Made by a program: the position numbers and the translations under genes
Assembly: GCA_016716525.1 (NCBI GenBank)
Contig: JADJWE010000006.1
Coordinates: 372,001 to 436,000 of the forward strand
Reading direction: 5' to 3'
Origin: Candidatus Flexicrinis affinis
Lineage (GTDB): Bacteria > Chloroflexota > Anaerolineae > Aggregatilineales > Phototrophicaceae
DNA length: 64,000 nucleotides
Notes under the pieces: generated by a model
The model's input: the letters and a program-made list of their open reading frames with translations, nothing else
Database searches by the model: none
Told to the model about the DNA's origin: nothing
Part shown: positions 18,435 to 26,695 of the stretch, piece by piece
How the letters are laid out: the number at the start of each line of letters is the position of its first letter
How positions within the stretch are numbered: position 1 is the stretch's first letter

Positions 18435-19958
18435 GTGATCGAACACCGCACGGATACGCAGGAATTTCAACGCTCTGCGACCTTGATCATCGCAGCGGAA
18501 GAGCGCTTGCGGCGTCAGTTCATCACCATTTTCAACGACACGCAGTATTTCGTCCTTGAAGCGCGTACGCTGACCGAGCTTCAGCACTTGGCCCGCAGCG
18601 CCCGTCCAGACTTGATTCTGTTGGCCCACGGTGGCGTCCCGTTCGACTCGTATGCCGCCTGCGCCGCGCTGCAAACGCAGACCGAGACGCATCGCGTGCC
18701 GATCGTCCTCTTAATCCCCGGCGAGGACGAGATCTTGATCAACCGCGCGCTGGAGAGCGGCGCGTCGGACTACATCAGCTATCCGATCAAGTCGAACGTG
18801 ATGCGCCAGCGCGTACGCTTTCTGCTGCGCATGCGCCGCATGCAGGCCGACCTGCTGGAGAAGGAAGAGCGTTACCGCATCATCTCTACCAGCATCAGCG
18901 ATTACGCTTATGCGTTTGGCGTGGAAGCGGACGGAACGCTGGTCAAGCTGTGGAACACGCAAGCGTTCGAGACGATCACCGGCTACAACGAGCACGACCT
19001 CGAGGCGCGCGGCGGGTGGGCCTCGCTGATTCACCCTGAGGACATCCCGATCGCCCTGCGCCGTTCCGAGCGCTTGATGCGCGGCGAAAAAGACGTCAGC
19101 GAATTTCGCATCATCACCCGCAGCGGCGAAACACGTTGGCTGCAAGACACCGGCATGCCGATCTGGGACGAGAAGCAGGGGCGCGTCACGGCGATCTACG
19201 GCGCGGCGCAGGACATCACCGACCGCAAGCTCGTCGAAGAGATGATGCGCAAACAGGCCGAACAGCTCCAGTCGCGCAACGAAGAACTGGACGCCTTCGC
19301 CCACACCGTCGCGCACAACCTGAAGAACCCGATCGCCGGCATGATGGGTACCGCCAGCCTGACGTTGAACTACTACGACCGCATGACCGATGCCGAGCGC
19401 CGCGACAACCTCGAGGGCATCATCGAGGGGGCGTACAAGGCGCGCGCGATCATCGACTCGATCCTGCTGCTGGCCGGCGTCAACCGTCGCGCGACGGTCG
19501 AGATCGGTCCGATCGACATGCGCGAGGTGATCGAAAGCGTGTGCGACCGGCTTCAGCCGATGATCCAAGAGATGAACGCGACCGTCACAATTCCCGAATC
19601 CCTGCCCGGCGCGATCGGCTATCCGCCGTGGGTGGAAGAAGTGTGGGCCAATTATCTGTCCAACGCGCTCAAATACGGCGGCTCCCCGCCGGAGGTCGAG
19701 TTCGGCGCGGACGAGCCGGACGAGGGGCAAGTGCGCTATTGGATCGTCGACAACGGCCCCGGACTGACCGACGAGGAACGCGAGCAGGTCTTTACGCCAT
19801 TCATCCGCCTCAATCAGGTCAAGGTCGAAGGCCACGGCCTCGGCCTGAGCGTGGTACACCGCATCGTGCAGCGGTTGGGTGGCACGGTCGGCGTCGACTC
19901 GCTCGACGGGCACGGCGCGCGCTTCTGGTTCACCCTGCCCCAACAGCTCCGGTTCTAG
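18435..19958 (+). CDS. PAS sensor histidine kinase with degenerate receiver domain
   Basis: 507 aa, starting at GTG 18435. Residues about 15-125 fold like a response-regulator receiver, but the phospho-acceptor position is Ala (PDLILLAHGG) and the conserved Lys before the last proline is Tyr (SDYISYPIKS). A PAS domain with PAC motif follows (about 140-265, ending GAAQDITDRK), then a coiled coil, an H-box FAHTVAHNLKNP with His294, and a HATPase with N-box NYLSNALKYG, DNGPGLT and GHGLGLSV. There is no membrane helix, so it is cytoplasmic. The kinase half looks active; the receiver is probably a protein-interaction module. No partner regulator is adjacent. Confidence 0.88.
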   Translation: MIEHRTDTQEFQRSATLIIAAEERLRRQFITIFNDTQYFVLEARTLTELQHLARSARPDLILLAHGGVPFDSYAACAALQTQTETHRVPIVLLIPGEDEILINRALESGASDYISYPIKSNVMRQRVRFLLRMRRMQADLLEKEERYRIISTSISDYAYAFGVEADGTLVKLWNTQAFETITGYNEHDLEARGGWASLIHPEDIPIALRRSERLMRGEKDVSEFRIITRSGETRWLQDTGMPIWDEKQGRVTAIYGAAQDITDRKLVEEMMRKQAEQLQSRNEELDAFAHTVAHNLKNPIAGMMGTASLTLNYYDRMTDAERRDNLEGIIEGAYKARAIIDSILLLAGVNRRATVEIGPIDMREVIESVCDRLQPMIQEMNATVTIPESLPGAIGYPPWVEEVWANYLSNALKYGGSPPEVEFGADEPDEGQVRYWIVDNGPGLTDEEREQVFTPFIRLNQVKVEGHGLGLSVVHRIVQRLGGTVGVDSLDGHGARFWFTLPQQLRF

Positions 19959-20062
19959 CGGATCATCCAGATCGTCATACCAAACTCCCGCATCCCAACC
20001 CATGACAAGCCGTGTCACGCGGTATAATGGGGCGGCCTGTGATCTTTCGGGGGGAGTTTCGG

Positions 20063-21055
20063 ATGCTCACCAATCGTCGCATCTCGTCGACCGCGTTGGG
20101 TGCGCTGCTGCTGATCGGCATCGCCGTGGCGTTGATCTTCCCGGCGCCGTCGCAGGCGATCCCGCTCGAACAAACCGTCGCGCCGGAACAGACCCCCTTC
20201 GTCAACCCGTTCTTCACCCCGGCCCCAACCGAGTGCCCGATCAGTGCCGGCCTGCAAAACGGCGACACCGCGGTCTTGACCGGCGGCGTGCTGATCCGCT
20301 ACGAGCCGAACCCGTCCGCGCCGTTCATCGTGCAGTTTCAGGAGAACCGCGTCTTCACGGTGCTCGAAGGCGGGCCGTTGTGCGTCGAGGGCTACAACTG
20401 GTATCCGATCACCGGCCACGGCGTGACCGGATGGGCCTCGGAAGGCAGCCGTGACGGAAGCCGCTACTGGCTCACCCTGCTGCGCCGCGCCGACGAGCCC
20501 GAATTCCCGTGCCTGACGCCGCTCAACCTGACCGAAGGCAACCGCTTCAACGTCAACGTCAACGTGCGCATGCGCGCCGCGCCGACCACCACCGCGCTGA
20601 CGCTCACCGTCGTACCGTACACCGCCACTATCGTCGTGCTGGAAGGCCCGGTGTGCAACGAGGGCTACAACTGGTGGAAGGTGCGCGCAACGGTCGTCAA
20701 CTTCACGTATGAGGGCTGGGTAGCCGAAAGCGAACGGGCCGGCGGCGCCGAGTACATCCGCGTGCCGCGCGCCGCGCCGTGCCATGCCCCGCTGAACCTC
20801 GACATTGGCGAACAGGCGCGCGTGATCTACAACGACGAGTTCCCCAAGCGCCTGCGCAGCGAACCGTCGCTGGCGGGTTCCGTGCTGGCCGAACTGATCG
20901 AAAACGTGCCGATCCTGATCCTTGACGGGCCGGTGTGCGCCAACACATACAACTGGTGGAAGGTGCGCGTGCTGTCGTCCGCGCCGATCGAAGGGTGGCT
21001 CGCCGAAGGCGGCCCGAGCAACTGGTGGATCGCCCCGGTGAGCGAGTTCCGCTAA
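20063..21055 (+). CDS. Secreted protein with three SH3-like domains
   Basis: 330 aa. ATG 20063 is preceded by GGGGGGAG at 6 nt. Signal peptide ISSTALGALLLIGIAVALIF up to APSQA. Three similar beta-barrel units each contain a G(P/G)(L/V)C followed by YNW(Y/W)K/P and GW(V/A/L)(A/S)E pattern: EGGPLCVEGYNWYPI, LEGPVCNEGYNWWKV and LDGPVCANTYNWWKV. These resemble bacterial SH3 modules that bind wall peptides or other surface ligands. The stop overlaps the tmk start (TAATG), indicating translational coupling. A -10-like TATAAT is at 20023-20028. Confidence 0.8.
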   Translation: MLTNRRISSTALGALLLIGIAVALIFPAPSQAIPLEQTVAPEQTPFVNPFFTPAPTECPISAGLQNGDTAVLTGGVLIRYEPNPSAPFIVQFQENRVFTVLEGGPLCVEGYNWYPITGHGVTGWASEGSRDGSRYWLTLLRRADEPEFPCLTPLNLTEGNRFNVNVNVRMRAAPTTTALTLTVVPYTATIVVLEGPVCNEGYNWWKVRATVVNFTYEGWVAESERAGGAEYIRVPRAAPCHAPLNLDIGEQARVIYNDEFPKRLRSEPSLAGSVLAELIENVPILILDGPVCANTYNWWKVRVLSSAPIEGWLAEGGPSNWWIAPVSEFR

Positions 21056-21717
21056 TGTTCATCACGTTCGAGGGGATGGATGGCAGCGGCAAAACGACCC
21101 AGATCGAGCGCGTCACCGATTTCCTGCGCGACCGCGGGATCGACCTGCTGGTCACGCGCGAGCCGGGCGGTACACCGGTCGGCGAGGACATCCGCGCGAT
21201 CCTGATGGACAAGGCCAACACCGGCCTCGTCCCGCGCGCCGAGATGCTGCTGTTTTGCGCCAGCCGCGCCCAGTTGGTCAGCGAGGTGATCGTGCCGCAC
21301 CTCGAGCGCGGCGGCGTCGTGTTGTGCGACCGCTACATCGACTCCTCGTTGGCTTATCAGGGCTACGGCCACGGGCTGAACGTCAAAGAGCTGCGCAGCG
21401 TGCTCAACTTCGCAACCGGCGGCTTGCTGCCCGATCTGACGATCTACCTCGACATCACGCCGGACGAGGGCTTGCGCCGACGGGCGGCAGGCTCACTGTT
21501 CGGCGAGGAGTTCAACCGCATCGACGCGATGGCAAGCGAGTTTCACCGGCGCGTGTACAAGGGCTATGCCACGATTGGCCGGAGCGCTGGCGACCGCTGG
21601 GCGCGCGTCGACGCGGCCCAACACCCCGACGCCGTCTTCGACGACATCGTGAGCGTGCTGAACTACGCCCTGCCGGTTGTTTCGAGGCGTTCGGGCAGGA
21701 TCAGACAGAAAGCGTAA
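21055..21717 (+). CDS. tmk: Thymidylate kinase
   Basis: 220 aa. It phosphorylates dTMP to dTDP for dTTP synthesis. The P-loop FEGMDGSGKTT, the DR(X) motif variant REPGGTP, the substrate motif DRYIDSSLAYQG and a short LID region are all present. ATG 21055 shares one base with the preceding stop codon. It heads a same-strand run that continues through a small unknown gene and an MFS transporter. Confidence 0.93.
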   Translation: MFITFEGMDGSGKTTQIERVTDFLRDRGIDLLVTREPGGTPVGEDIRAILMDKANTGLVPRAEMLLFCASRAQLVSEVIVPHLERGGVVLCDRYIDSSLAYQGYGHGLNVKELRSVLNFATGGLLPDLTIYLDITPDEGLRRRAAGSLFGEEFNRIDAMASEFHRRVYKGYATIGRSAGDRWARVDAAQHPDAVFDDIVSVLNYALPVVSRRSGRIRQKA

Positions 21718-21726
21718 TCGTCCAAC

Positions 21727-22014
21727 ATGGTAGATATCATCTTCAAACTGGCGGTCACGGGCAAGTCGCCGGAGGACGGCGCATGGCTCGATCCGCTTGA
21801 AATCGACATGCTGCTGGAGTCGACGCGGAGGCAGATCGAGACGCACATTCACAGCCGTCTCGACGGCGTGGTGTGCGATGTCCACGGCGAAGCGCCGCGC
21901 GTGGTCGTCAGCGGCGGCTACGACTTGGCGACCGAACAGCTTGACGTCAGCTACGACGTGCAAGCGTGCTGCAACCTGATGATTATGAAATCCGCCGCCC
22001 TGCTGGCACGATAA
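21727..22014 (+). CDS. Small hypothetical protein
   Basis: 95 aa, not recognised. Acidic and soluble, with a predicted alpha-beta pattern (DPLEIDMLLESTRRQIETHI, then alternating strands RVVVSGGYD and LDVSYDVQACC). It contains two adjacent Cys near the C-terminus. It lies 9 nt after tmk and 5 nt before the MFS gene, so it is probably co-transcribed with them. Confidence 0.65.
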   Translation: MVDIIFKLAVTGKSPEDGAWLDPLEIDMLLESTRRQIETHIHSRLDGVVCDVHGEAPRVVVSGGYDLATEQLDVSYDVQACCNLMIMKSAALLAR

Positions 22015-22019
22015 CCCCG

Positions 22020-23282
22020 ATGCGCCAATACGTCGAACTGCTGCGTGGCAACCGCGACATGCGGTTGATCTGGTTCTCCGAGATCACAAACCTCGTCGGC
22101 GATTGGTTCAATCAGGTCGTGCTCGGCGCGCTGGTGATCAGCCTGATGCCGGGCCGTGCCGGATTCGCCATCAGTACCCTGATTGTCGCGCGTTTCCTGC
22201 CGCCGCTGATCCTATCGCCGCAGGCCGGATCGCTCCTCGATCGCTTCAACCGCCAGCGCATGCTGGTGTGGAGCAATTGGCTGCGTTCGATCATCGGCTT
22301 TGTCTACCTGCTGCCGCTGCTTGATCCGTCGCTGGTGTGGTTGATCTACGTTGGCGTGGTGGCGCAGTCGACCCTATCGACCGTGTATCCGCCGGGGCTG
22401 TCGGCGCTAATCGCGTCGGTGGTCAAGCCGACCGAGCTGGTGACCGCCAACACCCTCAGCAACGCGACGTGGTCGGCAGCGCTGGCCGCGGGCGGCGCGT
22501 TGGGCGGGGTGGTTGCGGCCGCATTCGGGTCGGCCACCGCGCTGATCGTCGACGCGCTCACGTTCTTCGCCGCTGGGCTGTTGATCGCCGGGGTACGCGG
22601 CTACGTGCCCACGCCGGTCGATCCGACGGTCGACGCAGCCCAGCGCCGGCGCGAGGCCAGCGTGCGCGACGGCCTGCGTTACATCCGCAGTCATAAGCCG
22701 ACGCTGGCGACGCTGTTCGTCAAATTCGGCGGCAGCCTCGGCAACGTCGACGCGATCATGGCGGCATTGGCGACCCAGGTGTTCGTGATGGGCACCCGCG
22801 GCGAGCTGTCGCTCGGCCTCTTCTACAGCGCGTTCGGTGTGGGGGCGGTGCTCGGCCCGCTGGTCGCCAACGCGATTCACAACGGCTCCGGCCCGTCGCT
22901 GCGGCGTTGGATCTGGATCGGATTCATCGCGCAGGGGCTTGGCTGGCTGGTGATCGGGCAGGCATCGGTGCTGGTGATCGTGTGCGTCGGCCTCGCCATG
23001 CGCGCGGTGGGCGGCTCGATCAACTGGACGTACAGCTCGGTCCTCTTGCAGCGCACGACGCCGGATCGCTACCGCGGGCGCGTGTTCGCCATCGACATCA
23101 TGCTGTTCTACGCCGCGACGGTATTCGCGACGCTCGTCCACGGCGCGCTGATCGATGCGCTGGGGCCGGAAAACCTCGGCTGGATCGGCGTGGGCACCGC
23201 GGCGATCTCGGTGCTGCCGCTGCTGGGCTGGAGCTACGCGCTGCGCCGCTGGCGCGAGCCGGCGCCTGAGGGCGCGGGGTAA
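22020..23282 (+). CDS. MFS transporter
   Basis: 420 aa with about 12 hydrophobic helices. The ATG is at 22020, 5 nt after the preceding stop. N-terminal RLIWFSEITNLVGDWFNQVVLGALV is typical of the MFS_3/enterobactin-exporter-like subgroup (NRxFRLL..., Q-x-x-S-x-x-G-D-W pattern). The central loop is charged (DAAQRRREASVRDGLRYIRS). It is probably an inner-membrane drug or metabolite exporter; the substrate is not predictable. Confidence 0.85.
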   Translation: MRQYVELLRGNRDMRLIWFSEITNLVGDWFNQVVLGALVISLMPGRAGFAISTLIVARFLPPLILSPQAGSLLDRFNRQRMLVWSNWLRSIIGFVYLLPLLDPSLVWLIYVGVVAQSTLSTVYPPGLSALIASVVKPTELVTANTLSNATWSAALAAGGALGGVVAAAFGSATALIVDALTFFAAGLLIAGVRGYVPTPVDPTVDAAQRRREASVRDGLRYIRSHKPTLATLFVKFGGSLGNVDAIMAALATQVFVMGTRGELSLGLFYSAFGVGAVLGPLVANAIHNGSGPSLRRWIWIGFIAQGLGWLVIGQASVLVIVCVGLAMRAVGGSINWTYSSVLLQRTTPDRYRGRVFAIDIMLFYAATVFATLVHGALIDALGPENLGWIGVGTAAISVLPLLGWSYALRRWREPAPEGAG

Positions 23283-23291
23283 CGGTCACTC

Positions 23292-23933
23292 ATGACTGGA
23301 CAGCGCAGCACCGCGCTGCTGCTCGCGGTCTTCTTCGTATGCTCAGCCCTCGGACGCGCCTCGATGGCCGTCGGGATACCGCTGATGGTCGCGGCTGGAT
23401 TGGGCATCCCGCTGCTATGGGCATGGCGGACACAACGGTGGCGCGAGACAGGCTTCACACTCATCAATATGGGTGCGGTCATCCGCTGGTCGCTGATCGC
23501 CGGTGTCTTCACCGCCGGACTTGGAATCGCGCTGATCGGCCGAATCGCCATTCCGTCCGATCTGCCACTGCAGATGATCGTCGGTGCCGTCATCTGGTTT
23601 GGGGTCGCCAGCCCGTTTCAGGAGTTCTTCTTCCGCGCGTGGCTGCAAACGCGGCTGATACAGACAATCGGCGCGTGGCCGGCGTTACTGCTTGCGACCG
23701 GATTGTTCACAGTCTGGCACTACGTTGCACCATTGAATACAGTCGCCGTCCCTCTTGATACGGTACAGGGACTGCTCGGTACGTTCTTGGCGGGGTTTGT
23801 GTACGGGATCGCGTTTCAACGGACGACCAGTGTGGTCACACCGTGGGTCGCTCACGCCATTGCGGGGATGGCGTTCGTATTCATTGGCGCGATCGACTTT
23901 GTCGCCGAATTTGCCCGCTTTTGGCCGTTCTAG
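23292..23933 (+). CDS. CPBP-family intramembrane metalloprotease
   Basis: 213 aa, about six membrane helices. The conserved motifs of CAAX/bacteriocin-processing proteases are present: QEFFFRAWLQTRL (motif 1, here Gln-Glu instead of the more common Glu-Glu), TVWHYV with the second metal ligand, and PWVAHAIAG for the third. It starts at ATG 23292, 9 nt after the MFS gene. Substrate unknown. Confidence 0.85.
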   Translation: MTGQRSTALLLAVFFVCSALGRASMAVGIPLMVAAGLGIPLLWAWRTQRWRETGFTLINMGAVIRWSLIAGVFTAGLGIALIGRIAIPSDLPLQMIVGAVIWFGVASPFQEFFFRAWLQTRLIQTIGAWPALLLATGLFTVWHYVAPLNTVAVPLDTVQGLLGTFLAGFVYGIAFQRTTSVVTPWVAHAIAGMAFVFIGAIDFVAEFARFWPF

Positions 23934-23946
23934 CGCCCTCTCCCAC

Positions 23947-24861
23947 TCAATCTCCCGCCGCGGGGACGGCGCGGGCGCGGCGGATCGCCGGCAGTTGCAG
24001 CAGGATCACGCTGAACAGGATCAGCGCGCCGCCGGCAACCTGAAGCAGCGTCAGGCGTTCGGTGTCCGGCAGCAGCAGCACCGCCAGCACCACCGTCATC
24101 ACTGGCTCGAATGTGCTGAGGATCGACGCGCGCGCCGCCCCCAACCGCGCCGTCCCGCCCAACATCGCAAACAGCGGCATCACCGTCGAGAAGATCGCAA
24201 TCGCGATCAGGCCGGCCCACGCGCCGGGGACGCTCGGCAGGTTCAGCCCGCTGAACGGCACGAGCACCAGCATCGGTAGCAGCGCCCCGGTGATCACCCA
24301 CGCGCTGGCATGGGCCACCGCCGTTTTTCCACGCAGTGCCCGCCCGCTGATCACCAGATAGATCGCGTACAGCACGCCGTTGAAGAAGGCCAGCCCGAGG
24401 CCGAAGGTGTCGAACGCCGCGCTGCCGATGTCGTCCAGCGGCACGGTGAGCACCACGCCGATCAGCGTAAGCCCGAGCGCGATCCACGCCCGCGTCGAAA
24501 GCCGCTCGCCAGTGAGAATCGAAATCAGCGCGACCACGGCCGGATAGGTGTACAGCAGCACGGTGTACAGGCTGGCGGGGATGCGGTCGAGCGCGAAGAA
24601 GGCGCACGCCGCCACGCCGGAGAAGATCAGGCCGAGCAGCAGCATGGTTCCGCGCGGGGTCGGCTCGGCGGGCGATGGCGTGCGCAGGGCGCGCAGGGCA
24701 AACCACACCAGCGGCGTCGCGAATAGGAAGCGCCACGTCAGCACGTCCATCGGCTGCATCGCCGGATCGACGTACACGAACTTGGTCAAGATCGGCATGA
24801 TGGCGTAACCGACAGCGGCCACGCCGATCAGCAGTAGACCCTCGGTTTGGCGGTTGAGCAC
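23947..24861 (-). CDS. EamA-family (DMT superfamily) transporter
   Basis: 304 aa with ten hydrophobic helices arranged as two EamA repeats, the first starting GLLLIGVAAVGYAIMPILTK and the second in the C-terminal half. GTG start at 24861. Probably an inner-membrane metabolite exporter or importer of the RhaT/YdcZ type; substrate not predictable. Convergent with the CPBP gene, separated by 13 nt. Confidence 0.87.
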   Translation of the reverse strand: MLNRQTEGLLLIGVAAVGYAIMPILTKFVYVDPAMQPMDVLTWRFLFATPLVWFALRALRTPSPAEPTPRGTMLLLGLIFSGVAACAFFALDRIPASLYTVLLYTYPAVVALISILTGERLSTRAWIALGLTLIGVVLTVPLDDIGSAAFDTFGLGLAFFNGVLYAIYLVISGRALRGKTAVAHASAWVITGALLPMLVLVPFSGLNLPSVPGAWAGLIAIAIFSTVMPLFAMLGGTARLGAARASILSTFEPVMTVVLAVLLLPDTERLTLLQVAGGALILFSVILLQLPAIRRARAVPAAGD

Positions 24862-25060
24862 GGCGAATTTCCGGCGCGTACGCGCAATGTAATTGGATGG
24901 ACGCGCTCTACGGTATCACGAGATGGCGCGGCGGGGGTAGGTCCGCGTCGATTCGACCGAATACATCGGCAAAACCCCGCCAAATCGCCCATTCCGCCAG
25001 CCGTACCGCACGCTATGATGGCCTGTATTCCGTCCGTTCGCACAGGTCAGGCAGGAGACA
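24862..25060. other. Divergent intergenic region
   Basis: Separates the EamA gene (minus) from the propeller gene (plus). A TATGAT -10-like box is at about 25014-25019 for the plus-strand gene, with no clear -35. Nothing else is seen. Confidence 0.4.
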
Positions 25061-26014
25061 ATGAGCGACACAGCACGCACAAAACAACGCGCCGTTCAGA
25101 AGAAGGACGCGGCAGACCGGCGCACGTTATTGATCGGCATCGCGGTTTTCGCCGCGGCCATCGTCACCGCAGTCGTATTCCTCAGCTCGGGCGGCGCCCC
25201 GCGCGAAACAGTCGAGTTTCCCGACATCCACGGCATCAGCTTCACGGGTGACGGTACGCAGATTCGCGTCGCAACCCACTACGGCCTCGTGGCCTATGCG
25301 GACGGACGCTGGTCGAAACCCGACCTGCCCGTCAACGACTACATGGGCTACTCCGGCACGCAGGATGGATTCTTCACCAGCGGACACCCGTCGCCGGGGT
25401 CGAACCTGCCCAATCCGGTCGGCCTGCTGCGCAGCGACGACCACGGCGCCACGATCCAGACCGTCGCGTTCAGCGGCGAGACCGACTTTCATGTCATGGG
25501 CGCCGCGTACTACGGCGAGACCGTGTACGTGCTGAACGCCACGCCCAATTCGACCCTGTCGACCGGGCTGTACTACAGCCTCGACGGCGGAACGTCATGG
25601 GAGCAGAGCGCCGCGCGTGGACTGACCGCCGCTCCGCTTCAATTGGCTGTACACCCGCGCGAACCCGGCATCGTCGCCGCGGCAACGCTCGGCGGGCTGT
25701 ACCTCTCCGACGATTTCGGGCAGTCGTTCACGCGCATTGGCGGCGAGGACCTCGTCACGTTTGCCGTGTTCGACCCAGACGGAGAACGCATGCTGTTCGG
25801 GTTGGACTCTGTCTTCGTGTTCACGCGTACGAGCGGTGAGGTTGCCCCACTGCCCACCGCCCCGGCCGTCGATGCCGAGCAGGCGATCCTGTTTGCGGCG
25901 GTGAGCCCCACCGCAGCTGAAATCGCCGTTACGACCTCCGATCTGGACGTGCTCTTGTCGCGCGATGGTGGGCGCTCGTGGCGCAAGATCGGGCAGGACG
26001 GCAAGAGCCTGTAG
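25061..26014 (+). CDS. Membrane-anchored BNR/sortilin-type beta-propeller (F510_1955-like)
   Basis: 317 aa. N-terminal anchor TLLIGIAVFAAAIVTAVVFL after a basic cytoplasmic tail. The rest has Asp-box (BNR) repeats such as YYSLDGGTSWEQ, LYLSDDFGQSFTRIG and LLSRDGGRSWRKIG, and HGISFTGDGTQIRVATHYGL at the start. This is the pattern of the F510_1955 'glycosylhydrolase' family, which is named from the propeller fold; activity is unproven. RBS CAGGAGAC precedes ATG 25061. Confidence 0.8.
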   Translation: MSDTARTKQRAVQKKDAADRRTLLIGIAVFAAAIVTAVVFLSSGGAPRETVEFPDIHGISFTGDGTQIRVATHYGLVAYADGRWSKPDLPVNDYMGYSGTQDGFFTSGHPSPGSNLPNPVGLLRSDDHGATIQTVAFSGETDFHVMGAAYYGETVYVLNATPNSTLSTGLYYSLDGGTSWEQSAARGLTAAPLQLAVHPREPGIVAAATLGGLYLSDDFGQSFTRIGGEDLVTFAVFDPDGERMLFGLDSVFVFTRTSGEVAPLPTAPAVDAEQAILFAAVSPTAAEIAVTTSDLDVLLSRDGGRSWRKIGQDGKSL

Positions 26015-26018
26015 CCCG

Positions 26019-26534
26019 TCAATTCTCGCCGGCCTCCTCCGTGCTGCACTGTTCGCAGTGAGGACTGCTGCGGTGCAGCACAAGTTCGACGTGGCCGGTG
26101 TCGTTGTCGGTAAGCAGGTTATGCCCTGCCGTGATGGGGGTGTAGCCATCGGCGCCGACGAATAGGTGGATATGCGGCGCGCCGCCGCCGTATGCCCCGG
26201 GACGGCCAGACAGCACCGCGAACAGACCGAAAGCATTCGTGTACACGGTGCCGCGATGGACGCCGTCGTACTCGCCGTCGGCATTCGTCATATCGAACAT
26301 GACAGCCGCATCAACGATCGGCTCACACGTTTCCGCATCGCGCACTACGCCGAGGAGCGCAAACCCGTCGCCAGTACGGAATCGCTTCGTGTACGGCGGG
26401 TCAGGCAGCCCGTCGATGGTGCCGCTCCACGCGCGCATCTCACACGTTGGCGGTCCATCGACGAGCGTCTGCGCTGCGCCCGCTGTACCCATCAAGACGC
26501 CTATGACTGTGATCAACCCCGCTATCCATCCCAC
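26019..26534 (-). CDS. Exported intradiol-dioxygenase-like protein
   Basis: 171 aa. A hydrophobic N-terminus (WIAGLITVIGVLMGTAGAAQ) suggests export or anchoring. The body matches the beta-sandwich of intradiol ring-cleavage dioxygenases: LLGVVRDAETCEPIVDAAVM, DGEYDG, RGTVYTNAFGLFAV and the ligand-bearing PHIHLFV. Catechol dioxygenases use two Tyr and two His as iron ligands. I see the PHIH pair but cannot confirm both Tyr, so it may be a non-catechol homologue. The C-terminus contains a CEQC pair. Converges on the propeller gene. Confidence 0.75.
   Translation of the reverse strand: MGWIAGLITVIGVLMGTAGAAQTLVDGPPTCEMRAWSGTIDGLPDPPYTKRFRTGDGFALLGVVRDAETCEPIVDAAVMFDMTNADGEYDGVHRGTVYTNAFGLFAVLSGRPGAYGGGAPHIHLFVGADGYTPITAGHNLLTDNDTGHVELVLHRSSPHCEQCSTEEAGEN
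26041..26081 (+). repeat. 41-bp direct repeat, copy in dioxygenase-like coding region
   Basis: Matches 26651-26691 at 34 of 41 positions. This copy also ends in an inverted repeat, GTGCTGCAC / GTGCAGCAC, and encodes the C-terminal HRSSPHCEQCS region on the minus strand. Confidence 0.6.
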
Positions 26535-26650
26535 GGCGTACGCTTTCTCAATCTCCGATCATGTCGTCCTCTGCACCCTATCACAGGCTCGCCGCATGTG
26601 ACATGCCGCATTAGAGCACGGTGCCGCCGTTCTCCCGGAAACCCCGCCCC

Positions 26651-26691
26651 GTGCTACACTGTTTGCCATGAGGATTGCTGCGGGGGAGCAC
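26651..26691 (+). repeat. 41-bp direct repeat, copy upstream of AI-2E transporter gene
   Basis: Second copy of the repeat at 26041-26081. It carries TACACT (a possible -10) and the GGGGGAG ribosome site of the ATG at 26696, so the repeated unit covers a regulatory region here and coding sequence in the other copy. Confidence 0.6.
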
Positions 26692-26695
26692 GGTC

